Source: Prevotella sp. (lineage in GTDB: Bacteria > Bacteroidota > Bacteroidia > Bacteroidales > Bacteroidaceae). From it: DNA of 49,951 bases. The DNA is taken from contig JAFUSV010000084.1 of the NCBI GenBank assembly GCA_017467565.1, forward strand, positions 1-49,951, written 5' to 3'. Below the pieces are notes generated by a model. The model was not told the origin of the DNA, ran no database searches, and saw only the letters and a program-made list of their open reading frames with translations. Below, in pieces: positions 7,580 through 16,134 of the stretch. Both the position numbers and the translations under genes were made by a program. Each line of letters begins with the position of its first letter. Position 1 is the first letter of the stretch.

Positions 7580-8079
7580 TCTTTCAGGGGGTCAGAGAGT
7601 GTTATGACTTCAAGGTCTTTGAACGTAGAGCCGTCGATGGTGAGTCGCATCAGCGTACGTTCCTTATGCCATCCCTGCAGTCCTGCGGCACCAGGGTTGA
7701 GATGGAGCAGGTTGAGGGTCTTGTCGTATTTCACTTTGAGGATGTGCGAGTGTCCGGCAATGAACAGCTGTGGCGGATTGCTATAGAGCATGCCCCGCAC
7801 CGAGGGATCATAGTTGCCGGGGTAGCCGCCGATGTGCTTGATGAGCACGTCGACATCCTCGCACTTGAACCGGTTGAGTTCGCGATACATCAGCCGCAGG
7901 TCGCCGCCGTCGCAGTTGCCGCATACGGCACGGAAGGGTCGGAATGCAGCCAGTTTGTCAGCTACTTCGACTGAGCCGATGTCGCCTGCATGCCAAATCT
8001 CGTCGCAGGGTTCAAAGTAATGCAGATATTTGGGGTCCCAGTAGCTGTGGGTGTCGCTGATGATGCCTATTCGTTTCAT
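7567..8079 (-). CDS. YfcE/MJ0936-type metallophosphoesterase
   Basis: A 170-residue calcineurin-like phosphoesterase of the short YfcE type. Metal-binding motifs appear in order: GIISDTHS (residues 4-11), WHAGD, GNCDGGD and the C-terminal GHSHILK. Family members hydrolyse phosphodiesters in vitro; the natural substrate is usually unknown. It lies 15 bases after the kinase-like gene in the same train and overlaps the following small membrane gene. Confidence 0.92.
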   Translation of the reverse strand: MKRIGIISDTHSYWDPKYLHYFEPCDEIWHAGDIGSVEVADKLAAFRPFRAVCGNCDGGDLRLMYRELNRFKCEDVDVLIKHIGGYPGNYDPSVRGMLYSNPPQLFIAGHSHILKVKYDKTLNLLHLNPGAAGLQGWHKERTLMRLTIDGSTFKDLEVITLSDPLKEWTN

Positions 8080-8094
8080 GAGCAGAGAGTGGGA

Positions 8095-8718
8095 TTAACG
8101 GGTGGGATAGCATTGTCTGATGAACTGGGCGATGAAGCGGGCGGTAGATTCGATGCCCAGCAGAGAGGCATCGACACAGAGGTGGTAGCTCTCGGAGGCG
8201 CCCCACTTCTTGCCAGTATAATAATTATAATAGGAGGCACGGTCGGCCTCACCTTTCTCTATCATCTTGCGGGCCTCCTCACGACTACACTGATGACGCT
8301 CAACGACATGATCGATACGGAAGTCCATCGAGGCCGTCACAAATACATTAAACACATGAGGAAAGTCACGCAGCACATAGTCGGCACAGCGTCCGACAAA
8401 GACACACGAGCCCTCACTGGCTGCCTTGCGGATGGCGTCGCTCTGAATCTTGAACAGTCCTTCCTGCGAGAAGTTGTTGGCATAGAAGCTGTTGTCGCTC
8501 ACATGAGGGGCATGCAGGTGGAAGAGCGACCGCAGGAATCCCTTGTGCTCATCGTTCTGTTCGAAGAACTCAGGGGCGAACCCGCTCTCCTTGGCTGCCA
8601 GCGTCAGCAGCTCCTTGTCAAAGAACCTGGCATTGAATTCCTCTGCCAGCAGCTGGGCCACGGCACGTCCGCCGGCTCCCAACTGTCTGCCTACGTTAAT
8701 AATGACTGGTTGCTCCAT
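8095..8718 (-). CDS. Cytidylate kinase-like family protein
   Basis: A 207-residue protein of the cytidylate-kinase-like (AAA_26) family. The N terminus VIINVGRQLGAGGRAVAQLLAEEF is the degenerate P-loop (GRQLGAGG) of this group and is followed by FFDKELLTLAAKESG; SCVFVGRCADYVL is a second family block. It is not the housekeeping Cmk. The ATG at 8718 lies inside the end of the MATE gene (23-base overlap), typical of a coupled operon. The physiological substrate is not established. Confidence 0.88.
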   Translation of the reverse strand: MEQPVIINVGRQLGAGGRAVAQLLAEEFNARFFDKELLTLAAKESGFAPEFFEQNDEHKGFLRSLFHLHAPHVSDNSFYANNFSQEGLFKIQSDAIRKAASEGSCVFVGRCADYVLRDFPHVFNVFVTASMDFRIDHVVERHQCSREEARKMIEKGEADRASYYNYYTGKKWGASESYHLCVDASLLGIESTARFIAQFIRQCYPTR

Positions 8719-10072
8719 AGGTTTTTATCTTTCTCATATAGTTCCACATGATGACGGCAGTGACCACGGCAGCGATACCGTCGCTGGCAGGCAACGAATA
8801 CCACACGCCGTTGAGCCCCCAGAAGCGGGGCAGGATGAGCACCAACGGGAGCAGGAACAACAGCTGACGCGATAGCGAGAGGAAGATGCTGACCTGCACA
8901 CGGCCTATACACTGGAAGAAGTTGGTGATGACGGCCTGGAAACCGATGAGGGGGAAGAGCACCATGTTGATTCTGATGCCGTCGGCCGCCAGGGCTATCT
9001 GATAGTCGTCGGTGGTGAAGATGCGGGCCATGAGCTGAGGGAAGAGCATGGCCAGCAGCCATCCTACAATCATGACGCCGGTAGCGGCAAGGATGCTGTA
9101 GCCGAGGCAGCGCATCATGCGGTCGAACTTCTTCGCTCCGAAGTTGTAACCCACGATGGGCTGCATGCCCTGGTTGATACCCATGACAAACATGAAGAAC
9201 AACATACCCATCGTATTGGCGATGCCATAGGCGCCGACAGCCATATCGCCGCCGTAGCGCTTGAACTGGTTGTTCATGAAGATGACGATGACACAAGCCG
9301 TAGCGTTCATCAAGAATGGTGACACACCGATACTGATGATATTCCTCACCAGGTTGGCCTCCAGCCGATAGATGCCCCGTTTCAGGTGTAGCAGCTCCGT
9401 CTTGTCGCTGAACACCCACATCTGCCAGCATAGCGCCAGCGTCTGCGAGGTGATAGTGGCCAGTGCTGCCCCACGGATGCCCCACTTGAACCACCACACG
9501 AAGGCGATGACCAGCACGATGTTGCACGCCACGGTAAACAGCGTGGCATACATGGCATGACGAGGTTTGCCCGAAGCCCTCAGCACGGCGTTCATGCCGA
9601 AGTACATGTGGGTGATGACGTTTCCAGCCAGGATGACCTCCATAAACTCGCGTGCATAGGGCAGCGTCACGTCGCTGGCTCCGAAGAAGCGCAGGATAGG
9701 GTCAAGGAACACGAAGCTGACCACCATAAACACGAGGCCGACCAACACGTTGAGCGTCACCGTGTTGCCCAGCAGATGCTCGGCCGTCTTGTAGTCACGC
9801 TGCCCCAGCTTGACGCTGATACACGTCGAAGCCCCTACCCCCACGGCGGCGCCAAAGGCTGCACTGAGGTTCATGAAGGGGAAGGTCACGGTCAAGCCAT
9901 TGATGGCATCGGCACCAACGACCTGACCTATCGAGGCACGGTCGATGATGTTATAGAGCGACGAGGCCGTCATCGCGACGATGGCGGGCAGCGCATATTG
10001 CGTCAACAGCCTTCCTACGGGTTTCTGTCCCAGCTCCAGGGCGGCCTGTCTGTTGTCTTGTTTTGTATCCAT
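8696..10072 (-). CDS. MATE family efflux transporter
   Basis: A 458-residue polytopic exporter with about twelve membrane helices in two related halves. The start region GQKPVGRLLTQYALPAIVAMTASSLYNIIDR is typical of the NorM/MepA-like branch common in Bacteroidales. The frame is open up to 10153, but the promoter -7 box at 10081-10089 rules that out, so the ATG at 10072 is used. The mRNA start would then be only about 4 bases before the ATG. It heads a ten-gene minus-strand train. The substrate is unknown (drug/cation exporters by family). Confidence 0.92.
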   Translation of the reverse strand: MDTKQDNRQAALELGQKPVGRLLTQYALPAIVAMTASSLYNIIDRASIGQVVGADAINGLTVTFPFMNLSAAFGAAVGVGASTCISVKLGQRDYKTAEHLLGNTVTLNVLVGLVFMVVSFVFLDPILRFFGASDVTLPYAREFMEVILAGNVITHMYFGMNAVLRASGKPRHAMYATLFTVACNIVLVIAFVWWFKWGIRGAALATITSQTLALCWQMWVFSDKTELLHLKRGIYRLEANLVRNIISIGVSPFLMNATACVIVIFMNNQFKRYGGDMAVGAYGIANTMGMLFFMFVMGINQGMQPIVGYNFGAKKFDRMMRCLGYSILAATGVMIVGWLLAMLFPQLMARIFTTDDYQIALAADGIRINMVLFPLIGFQAVITNFFQCIGRVQVSIFLSLSRQLLFLLPLVLILPRFWGLNGVWYSLPASDGIAAVVTAVIMWNYMRKIKTYGATSHY

Positions 10073-10080
10073 AATGCCGT

Positions 10081-10113
10081 GCAAAGGTACAAAAGATTTT
10101 CGATTCCACCAAA
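10081..10113 (-). promoter_or_regulatory. Promoter of the MATE/sugar-cassette train
   Basis: On the minus strand TTTG (10113-10110), a 20-base spacer and TACCTTTGC (10089-10081) precede the ATG at 10072 by 8 bases. The transcript is expected to be nearly leaderless. Confidence 0.75.
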
Positions 10114-10361
10114 AAATAAGCCACTTATCGCGTTTAAAGACTAAAGCCAACAACTGAAAGCTGCCCGATTGTCAACATCAAACAGCGTAGTAGGTTATTG
10201 TCCGACTTAAGTCAAACAGGTGTTTGACTAAAGTCAAACGATAAGCAACCTGCCTGTTTCCTGTCGGTAAGCGGTATGAAAAGCCAAGAAGAAAAGTCTC
10301 TTTTACCCTGCAAAACATGCAAGTTTTGGGCAAAAGCCTTGGCTTTTTGGTAAATAATGCG
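10114..10361. promoter_or_regulatory. Divergent intergenic region with inverted repeats
   Basis: The 325 bases between the divergent MATE and subtilase genes hold no credible gene. They contain GTCAAAC-aggt-GTTTGAC (10211-10228) with a third GTCAAAC copy at 10233-10239, CAAAAC-n6-GTTTTG (10311-10328), and AAAAGCC-tt-GGCTTTT (10332-10347), which overlaps the subtilase -33 box. These look like operator sites for an unknown regulator; none is a recognised motif. Confidence 0.4.
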
Positions 10362-10370
10362 TAACTTTGC
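10339..10370 (+). promoter_or_regulatory. Subtilase promoter
   Basis: TTG (10339-10341), a 20-base spacer and TAACTTTGC (10362-10370) fit the Bacteroidetes consensus. The ATG follows 27 bases later at 10398. Confidence 0.7.
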
Positions 10371-10397
10371 CGTCCGAAACATAACTGGAAACCAAAG

Positions 10398-11792
10398 ATG
10401 AAGCACATACTGACCATCATCTGCATGCTTGCCGTGAGCCTGTCGGTATCAGCCAAGAAGAAGGCTGATGCTCCCACCTTATATATATATAGGTATATGC
10501 TCATGGACAAGGCAGGCACCCGCTACTCTGTGGAGAAGCCTGAAAAGTTCCTGTCGCGCAAGGCCATCGAGCGACGTAAGAAGCAGGGGTTGAGCGTCAA
10601 TGAGACCGACCTGCCCGTCAGCGAAAAGTACATCAGGCAGTTTCGCGTCATGGGAGCCGAAGTCATAGGCACCAGCCGCTGGCAGAACTCCGTGCTGGTT
10701 CGCTCGGCCGACACCCTGCTGCTGCAACGGCTGGGGCAGCTGACCTGTGTCAGCGAGAGCCGCTGCGTGTGGATATCGCCAGAGAAACCCGACAAACCTC
10801 ACAATGGCGAGGAGGATGACATCAAATGGAACCTGCGGCGACCATTCAATGAATGGGACTCCGTGAAGAACGATCCCTATGGCTGCGCCAACCACCAGAT
10901 AGACATGCTCAACGGACGCCGGCTGCACGAGGCTGGCTTTCGCGGCAACGGCATGACCATTGCCATACTGGACGGCGGATTCCAGAACTACGACCAGATA
11001 CCTGCCCTGCAGCATGCCAAGGTCGTAGGTACGCGCAACTTCGTGGCTGACAAGGGGCACTTCCACGACATAGACCACGGCACGAAGGTATTCTCAGCGA
11101 TGGCCGCCTACGTGCCCGAGGTCATCATCGGCACCGCGCCTGACGCCAGCTACTGGCTGCTACGCTCGGAGGACAATGCCTCGGAACAGCCCGTAGAGGA
11201 AGACTACTGGACGATGGCGGCCGAGTTTGCCGACTCGGTGGGTGCCGACGTCATCAACTCATCGCTGGGATACTACGAGTATGACAAGGGACGGGGCGAC
11301 TACCGCCTGCGCGACCTGGACGGACAGACATCGTTTGTGTCACGATCGGCCTCGATGCTGGCACAGAAGGGCATCATCCTCTGCAACTCGGCAGGCAACT
11401 CCGGCATGGGATCGTGGAAGAAGATAGGCGTGCCGGCCGATGCCCGCGACATACTCACCGTGGGGGCAGTCAACGAGGAAGGCAAGATAGCCTCGTTCTC
11501 GAGCGTAGGTCCCTCGCAAGACGGACGCATGAAGCCCGACGTCGTGGCCCAAGGGTCGCCGGCCACGCTGATATCCGGTCATGGTGCCATCAACCACGAC
11601 ATGGGCACATCGTTCTCTACGCCGATCACCTGCGGACTTGTGGCTTGCCTGTGGCAGAGCTTGACGGAGAAGACGGCCTACGAGATTATGGAGCTGGTAC
11701 GTCAGAGCGGTGACCGGCACGACGCTCCTGACAACATCTTCGGATATGGTGTGCCCGACTTCTGGAAAGCACATCTGAAAGGGAAAAGGTAA
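10398..11792 (+). CDS. Secreted subtilisin-like serine protease (S8)
   Basis: A 464-residue protein with a signal peptide (residues 1-19, ending VSA), a prodomain-like segment to about residue 150 and a peptidase S8 domain to the end. The catalytic triad is visible: D192 in ILDGGF, H227 in DHGTKVFS and S405 in GTSFSTP, with the oxyanion asparagine N334 in NSAGNSG. Proteins of this layout are common secreted proteases in Bacteroidales. No C-terminal secretion or anchoring domain is seen. The last residues (KGKR) and the stop codon are made from the first units of a GGGAAAA array that continues downstream. Confidence 0.92.
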   Translation: MKHILTIICMLAVSLSVSAKKKADAPTLYIYRYMLMDKAGTRYSVEKPEKFLSRKAIERRKKQGLSVNETDLPVSEKYIRQFRVMGAEVIGTSRWQNSVLVRSADTLLLQRLGQLTCVSESRCVWISPEKPDKPHNGEEDDIKWNLRRPFNEWDSVKNDPYGCANHQIDMLNGRRLHEAGFRGNGMTIAILDGGFQNYDQIPALQHAKVVGTRNFVADKGHFHDIDHGTKVFSAMAAYVPEVIIGTAPDASYWLLRSEDNASEQPVEEDYWTMAAEFADSVGADVINSSLGYYEYDKGRGDYRLRDLDGQTSFVSRSASMLAQKGIILCNSAGNSGMGSWKKIGVPADARDILTVGAVNEEGKIASFSSVGPSQDGRMKPDVVAQGSPATLISGHGAINHDMGTSFSTPITCGLVACLWQSLTEKTAYEIMELVRQSGDRHDAPDNIFGYGVPDFWKAHLKGKR

Positions 11793-11838
11793 AAGTGAAA
11801 AGGGAAAAGGGAAAAGGGAAAAGGGAAAAATGAAAAGT
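11779..11838. repeat. GGGAAAA simple-repeat array at a gene end
   Basis: At least seven near-copies of a 6-8 base unit (GGGAAAA, with GGTAAAA and GTGAAAA variants) begin inside the last codons of the subtilase and run to about 40 bases before xseA. Similar vocabulary recurs at 35521-35552 and, inverted, at 21486-21533. Confidence 0.85.
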
Positions 11839-11877
11839 GAATAATTTGCTTCCGCCATTGAAGGAGGTAAGAGAACA

Positions 11878-13110
11878 ATGAATAAAGAAACCTATTCTCT
11901 ATACGAACTGAACGCGTTGGTACGACTGACCATCGAGGCAGAGCTGACGAACGAGTACTGGGTAGAAGCAGAACTATCAGAGGTACGCGAGTCGAGGGGA
12001 CACTGCTACATGGAACTGGTGCAGAAGGAGGAGCAGACCAACACGCCCATAGCCCGCGCATCGGCCAAATGCTGGCGCTCCACATGGTCGATGGTGGAGC
12101 CGTACTTCCTGCGTACCACCGGTCAGGCGCTGCGTGCTGGCATGAAGGTACGTCTGAAGGTGTACCCGCAGTTCCACGAGGCCTTCGGTTTCTCATGGAT
12201 AGTGACCGACGTCGACGCCACCTACACCTTAGGCGACATGGCCAAGAGGCGTCAGGACATCATACGCCAGCTGAAGGAAGAGGGCGTCTTCGACCTGCAG
12301 AAATCACTCCGCCTGCCCCTGTTTTGCCAACATATCGCCGTCATCTCAAGCGAGACGGCAGCCGGCTACGGCGACTTCTCGGCCCAACTGCGCGACAACG
12401 AGTATGGATTTCACTTCTCCACCCGCCTCTTCCCTGCCATCATGCAGGGCGAACAGGTGGAGCAGAGCATCATAGCAGCACTCGACAGCATCTACCGGCA
12501 GATAGACAACTACGACTGCGTGGCCATCATCCGAGGTGGCGGCGCGACTGCCGACATGTCGGGCTTCGACACGTTGGCACTGGCAGAGAACGTGGCACAG
12601 TTTCCCATACCCATCATCACCGGCATCGGCCACGACCGCGATGAATGTGTGCTCGACATGGTGAGCCATACGCGCGTCAAGACACCAACGGCAGCGGCAG
12701 CCCTGCTGATAGACAATCTGAAGCAGGTGCTCGACACGCTGACCGATGCCCAGCAACGCATCACCCGCTACACGCAGCTGAAGCTGTCGACCCTCAAGGC
12801 ACAGCTGGGCAACCTGCAGAGTTCGCTCCCCCACCTGCTGACGGTCATCATGACCCGCCAGCATACCCGCATCGACACCCTCGCACAGCGCATACCCCTG
12901 CTGGCTGACCGGCGGCTGACGCAAGAGAAGCACCGGCTGGAGCTGATGAGCGAGAAAGTCAAGATGCTCGACCCCTCGCTGCTGCTGAAACGCGGCTACA
13001 GCATCACGCTGAAAGACGGACACGTCGTGAAGGATGCCCGACAGGTGCAGACAGGCGACGAGATAGAGACCCGATTATCAAAAGGAACCATCAAATCCAT
13101 CATACAATGA
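11878..13110 (+). CDS. xseA: Exodeoxyribonuclease VII large subunit
   Basis: A 410-residue protein with an N-terminal OB fold (about 5-105), then the catalytic domain with VISSETAAGYGDF, IIRGGGATADMSGFDTLALAENVAQFPIPIITGIGHDRDECVLD and TPTAAA, and a coiled-coil C-terminal half that binds XseB. It degrades single-stranded DNA to acid-insoluble oligonucleotides in both directions. A full Shine-Dalgarno (AAGGAGGT, 11861-11868) sits 9 bases before the ATG, which is unusual for this genome. The xseB start overlaps its stop by 4 bases. Confidence 0.95.
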   Translation: MNKETYSLYELNALVRLTIEAELTNEYWVEAELSEVRESRGHCYMELVQKEEQTNTPIARASAKCWRSTWSMVEPYFLRTTGQALRAGMKVRLKVYPQFHEAFGFSWIVTDVDATYTLGDMAKRRQDIIRQLKEEGVFDLQKSLRLPLFCQHIAVISSETAAGYGDFSAQLRDNEYGFHFSTRLFPAIMQGEQVEQSIIAALDSIYRQIDNYDCVAIIRGGGATADMSGFDTLALAENVAQFPIPIITGIGHDRDECVLDMVSHTRVKTPTAAAALLIDNLKQVLDTLTDAQQRITRYTQLKLSTLKAQLGNLQSSLPHLLTVIMTRQHTRIDTLAQRIPLLADRRLTQEKHRLELMSEKVKMLDPSLLLKRGYSITLKDGHVVKDARQVQTGDEIETRLSKGTIKSIIQ

Positions 13111-13307
13111 ACAAGGAACAGAAATACGAAGAGGCTTACGCACAGTTGCACGACATCGTGCGCAAACTGGAAAACGACGAATACGACATAGACGAAATCG
13201 CTGCCCAGCTGAAGACTGCACAGCGACTCATCAAGCTCTGCAAGGACAAGCTGTCGAAGGCAGAGGCTGAAATATCGAAAATACAGGCCGAACAAGACCA
13301 GCAGTAG
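13107..13307 (+). CDS. xseB: Exodeoxyribonuclease VII small subunit
   Basis: A 66-residue helical protein with the XseB pattern YEEAYAQLHDIVRKLENDEYDIDEI...LIKLCKDKLSKAEAEI. It coats the coiled-coil arms of XseA. The ATG lies in the ATGA overlap with the xseA stop, giving translational coupling. Normal length. Confidence 0.93.
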   Translation: MNKEQKYEEAYAQLHDIVRKLENDEYDIDEIAAQLKTAQRLIKLCKDKLSKAEAEISKIQAEQDQQ

Positions 13308-13400
13308 ATGCCTACTTTGTTTTTTGCGACCAATCAAAGAAAAAAAGAAGAAAATCTTGCTTTTTTCCGATAAAAACATTGGCAAATGAAAAAAAATTGC

Positions 13401-13409
13401 TACCTTTGC
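13401..13409 (+). promoter_or_regulatory. Promoter -7 box directly before a start codon
   Basis: TACCTTTGC ends only 3 bases before the ATG at 13413, so the transcript would have almost no leader. The upstream half is an A-rich stretch without a clear TTTG. Confidence 0.65.
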
Positions 13410-13412
13410 CCT

Positions 13413-13649
13413 ATGAATCAAAAGAAACGCAAGGAGTACATCACCAACAGTGAGAAGAAAGAAGCTCTGAAGGAAATCAGTAAGTTTGTGCTTGACTTAG
13501 CAAAGTTAGTATTTGCTGGAGTTATCCTCGGAAGCATCATGGATATGGAAATCAACAAAAGCGGTCTCTTAATCATTGGAGGTTTAATTGCTGTCATCTT
13601 GATTGCCTCAGGTGCTTATGCATATTATGTCGCAATAAAAAAATACTAA
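13413..13649 (+). CDS. Small membrane protein (possibly DUF6722-like)
   Basis: A 78-residue protein with a charged N terminus (NQKKRKEYITNSEKKEALKEI) and two membrane helices (about 25-45 and 50-72). It resembles the small two-helix proteins annotated DUF6722 in Bacteroides and Prevotella, but I am not certain of the family. The frame is open 9 codons further up, to 13386, but that start lies upstream of the promoter box at 13401. It is followed 4 bases later by another tiny membrane ORF and then ilvE. Confidence 0.7.
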   Translation: MNQKKRKEYITNSEKKEALKEISKFVLDLAKLVFAGVILGSIMDMEINKSGLLIIGGLIAVILIASGAYAYYVAIKKY

Positions 13650-13653
13650 GATT

Positions 13654-13770
13654 ATGAGTTTTGAAATAGAGTTCTACTTGTTTTTAGGTTTTTGGGCTAT
13701 TGCAGCAATAGCTGTGTGCCTTTGGATAAACCGATGGACAAAAAATGACGAACAAGGATTTGTTAACTAA
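13654..13770 (+). CDS. 38-residue single-helix membrane peptide
   Basis: An open frame of 38 codons from ATG 13654 to TAA 13770, with one hydrophobic helix (about residues 7-25, FYLFLGFWAIAAIAVCLWI) followed by a polar tail. It begins 4 bases after the previous small membrane gene and ends 13 bases before the ilvE ATG, which suggests a coupled pair of small membrane proteins. No family recognised. It is short, so the call rests on spacing and the clean hydrophobic segment. Confidence 0.5.
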   Translation: MSFEIEFYLFLGFWAIAAIAVCLWINRWTKNDEQGFVN

Positions 13771-13783
13771 TAAAATACAGAAA

Positions 13784-14800
13784 ATGAAAGACTTGGATTG
13801 GGGCAATTTGCCCTTTGGTTACATTAAGACCAATTACAACGTCCGTTGCTACTATCGCGACGGCAAGTGGGGAGAAATAGAGGTATGCTCGGACGAGTAT
13901 ATCAGAATGCACATGGCCGCCGCCTGCCTGCACTACGGACAGGAAGGCTTCGAGGGCCTGAAGGCCTATCGCTGCCCTGACGGCAAGATTCGTCTCTTCC
14001 GTCCCGATGCCAATGCCGAGCGCCTACAGCAGACGGCTCACGGCATCTGCATGGCTCCCGTTCCCACCGACCTCTTCATCGAGATGTGCGAGAAGGTGGT
14101 GCGTCTGAACCAAGAGTGGATACCTACCTACGAGAGCGGTGCCACGCTCTACCTGCGGCCGCTGCTCATCGGCACCAGTGCTCAGGTGGGAGTATCACCT
14201 TCGAAGGACTACATGTTCCTCATCTTCGTCACGCCGGTAGGCCCCTACTTCAAGGGTGGATTCCAGAGTAACCCCTACGCCATCACACGCGACTTTGACC
14301 GTTCGGCTCCTCTCGGCACAGGTAAATATAAGGTGGGCGGCAACTATGCCGCATCGCTGCTGGCTCACACCATCGCCCACGACAAGGGCTACGCCAGCGA
14401 GTTCTACCTCGACGCCAAGGAGAAGAAATACATCGACGAGTGCGGCGCTGCCAACTTCTTCGGCATCAAGAACAACACGTACGTCACGCCGAAGTCGACC
14501 AGCATACTGCCCTCTATCACCAACCGCTCGCTGATGCAGATAGCCGAAGACCTGGGCCTGAAGGTGGAGCGTCGCCCCATCGCTGAGGAAGAGCTGGAGA
14601 CCTTTGAGGAGGCCGGTGCCTGCGGTACGGCAGCCGTCATCAGCCCCATCTCATACATTGACGACCTGGACACCGGCAAGCGCTATGACTTCGGTGCAGA
14701 GCCTGGCCCCATCTCGCGCAAGCTCTACGAGACGCTGCGCGGCATACAGTACGGCACCATCGAGGACAAGCACGGATGGACGCGTGTCGTCATAGAATAA
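13784..14800 (+). CDS. ilvE: Branched-chain amino acid aminotransferase
   Basis: A 338-residue fold-type IV PLP enzyme for the last step of Leu, Ile and Val synthesis and the first of their breakdown. The PLP lysine is K183 in GTGKYKVGGNYAAS. FGYIKTNYNVRCYYRDGKW at the N terminus, YLRPLLIGT and the DECGAANFFGI segment are family blocks. An upstream in-frame ATG at 13745 overlaps the tiny ORF before it; family proteins begin MKDLDWGNL, so 13784 is chosen. Confidence 0.93.
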   Translation: MKDLDWGNLPFGYIKTNYNVRCYYRDGKWGEIEVCSDEYIRMHMAAACLHYGQEGFEGLKAYRCPDGKIRLFRPDANAERLQQTAHGICMAPVPTDLFIEMCEKVVRLNQEWIPTYESGATLYLRPLLIGTSAQVGVSPSKDYMFLIFVTPVGPYFKGGFQSNPYAITRDFDRSAPLGTGKYKVGGNYAASLLAHTIAHDKGYASEFYLDAKEKKYIDECGAANFFGIKNNTYVTPKSTSILPSITNRSLMQIAEDLGLKVERRPIAEEELETFEEAGACGTAAVISPISYIDDLDTGKRYDFGAEPGPISRKLYETLRGIQYGTIEDKHGWTRVVIE

Positions 14801-14837
14801 CAGACATCTCAAACACAAAGAAAAAGACACAAACGGA

Positions 14838-15347
14838 ATGAAGCACTTAAAGGTTTTCGCAGCCATGCTGGCCATCGCTGCCCTATCCACAGGATGTACC
14901 AAGGAGTACATCACAGAAGAGTACATCACAGAAGAGCACTACAACGGTCCGCAGATGCTGACGCACACCTATACCGTCAATGCAAATGACTGGGAACGGC
15001 GTGAGGGCGACATCAATCCAGGCGAGGACAATTACCTGTACGCAACGTTCAACAACAGCGACATCACTGCCGACGTGGAGAAGAACGGTACGGTAGTGGC
15101 CGAGGTATGGAGCATCTACAACCAGGAGAAGAACCTGGGAGCGTGGTGTCCCCTGCCCTACGCCTATCCGCTGATGATAGAGGTTCAGGACGAGGACGGC
15201 AACACGTCGACGATGATTGTGCCCGAGAACATCCGCTTTGAATGGGAGACAGGGCTGGTAACCTTCATCATCCAGGACCTGGACGGCTTCAACCCGCTGG
15301 AAATGAACTCGACGCTGACATTCCGCGTGACGGTCTTCAAGGACTGA
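14838..15347 (+). CDS. Small lipoprotein, unknown function
   Basis: A 169-residue protein with a type II signal peptide and lipobox LSTGC (Cys 20). The mature start holds a 5-residue duplication, EYITE-EYITE, encoded by an exact 15-base tandem repeat (14904-14933). The rest looks like one beta-rich domain with TYTVNANDW near its start and LTFRVTVFKD at the end. I do not recognise the family; similar small lipoproteins are common in Bacteroidales. It starts 37 bases after ilvE and may share its transcript. Confidence 0.75.
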   Translation: MKHLKVFAAMLAIAALSTGCTKEYITEEYITEEHYNGPQMLTHTYTVNANDWERREGDINPGEDNYLYATFNNSDITADVEKNGTVVAEVWSIYNQEKNLGAWCPLPYAYPLMIEVQDEDGNTSTMIVPENIRFEWETGLVTFIIQDLDGFNPLEMNSTLTFRVTVFKD

Positions 15348-15357
15348 GATATCTTCT

Positions 15358-15505
15358 GACGACCACGAATTGGTCTTCAATCTCCTGACGACCACGAATT
15401 GACACGAATTGACACGAATTTATATTTCATTATCGAAATAATTCGTGAAAATTCGTGTCAATTCGTGGTTATTTCAAAGAGATGTATTCGTGTCAATTCG
15501 TGGTT
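15358..15505. repeat. AATTCGTG repeat array forming a large hairpin
   Basis: Between two convergent genes, the left arm CCACGAATTGACACGAATT (from 15392, continuing with another GACACGAATT to 15420) is the complement of the right arm AATTCGTG...AATTCGTGTCAATTCGTGG (15440-15468), giving a long stem around an A/T loop. ATTCGTGTCAATTCGTGGTT occurs exactly at 15451-15470 and again at 15486-15505, abutting the DUF805 stop codon. It may act as a bidirectional terminator. Confidence 0.85.
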
Positions 15506-16104
15506 TATTCAAGAGAAGAATCCGCGGTATTCACTTCGTTCGACGAGTCGTTCTCCACGATGTATTTGGGTGAGGGACCGTGCTTGGTAGGCGTCGGCTT
15601 ACTGTCCAGCAGACAGAGGATGACGACGACGAGCGACGAGATGCCCCATGCCAGCATCAACCCGCCGTAGATGGTCAGCGTGCCAGCATACTCCTCCACC
15701 AGCGGTTGCACCTGCGCCTCCTTGATATTCGTGCCATAGCGCTCTATCATGTCACGATAGTCCTTGAGAAATTCCACCATCTTGCCCGTCACCTGGAAGA
15801 TAGACGTGGCGATGCCCAGGGCATAGCTCAGGTAAACCCAGAAGGCATTGTAGCCGGCATCCTGCAGCCGGCGGGCCGTGACGCTCAGCGCACAACCCAT
15901 GACCAGGATGTCGATGATCAAGGCAGGAACGACGAAATGGGCAGGCAGGAAGAAGGCCAAGGCCACCTTGACAATCATGATCACTGCCATCCACCACCAA
16001 AACTCCGAACGGCGGCTGCGTCCTCCAAAATCTGTCAAACGGCCTGCCGCCAGCTTGACGGCCTCAACCAAACCCAGTTGAGGTAATGCTCTGTATCTCT
16101 CCAT
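15505..16104 (-). CDS. DUF805 family membrane protein
   Basis: A 199-residue protein with the DUF805 signature GRLTDFGGRSRRSEFWWWM near residues 21-40, several membrane helices, and TARRLQDAGYNAFWVYLSY in the middle. DUF805 proteins are inner-membrane proteins of unknown function. An upstream ATG (16146) would lie upstream of the promoter box at 16135-16143, so 16104 is used. A loop with charged residues (KDYRDMIERYGTNIKEAQ) separates the last helices, and the polar tail has no further domain. Confidence 0.88.
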   Translation of the reverse strand: MERYRALPQLGLVEAVKLAAGRLTDFGGRSRRSEFWWWMAVIMIVKVALAFFLPAHFVVPALIIDILVMGCALSVTARRLQDAGYNAFWVYLSYALGIATSIFQVTGKMVEFLKDYRDMIERYGTNIKEAQVQPLVEEYAGTLTIYGGLMLAWGISSLVVVILCLLDSKPTPTKHGPSPKYIVENDSSNEVNTADSSLE

Positions 16105-16134
16105 AATCTTCTTTCTGTTTGTAAACTTTTGCTT

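Noticed and set aside
14904-14933. 15-base tandem repeat in the lipoprotein considered as a CRISPR-like or mobile repeat
   Set aside because: Only two units, in frame, giving EYITE twice; ordinary local duplication. No CRISPR array was seen anywhere.
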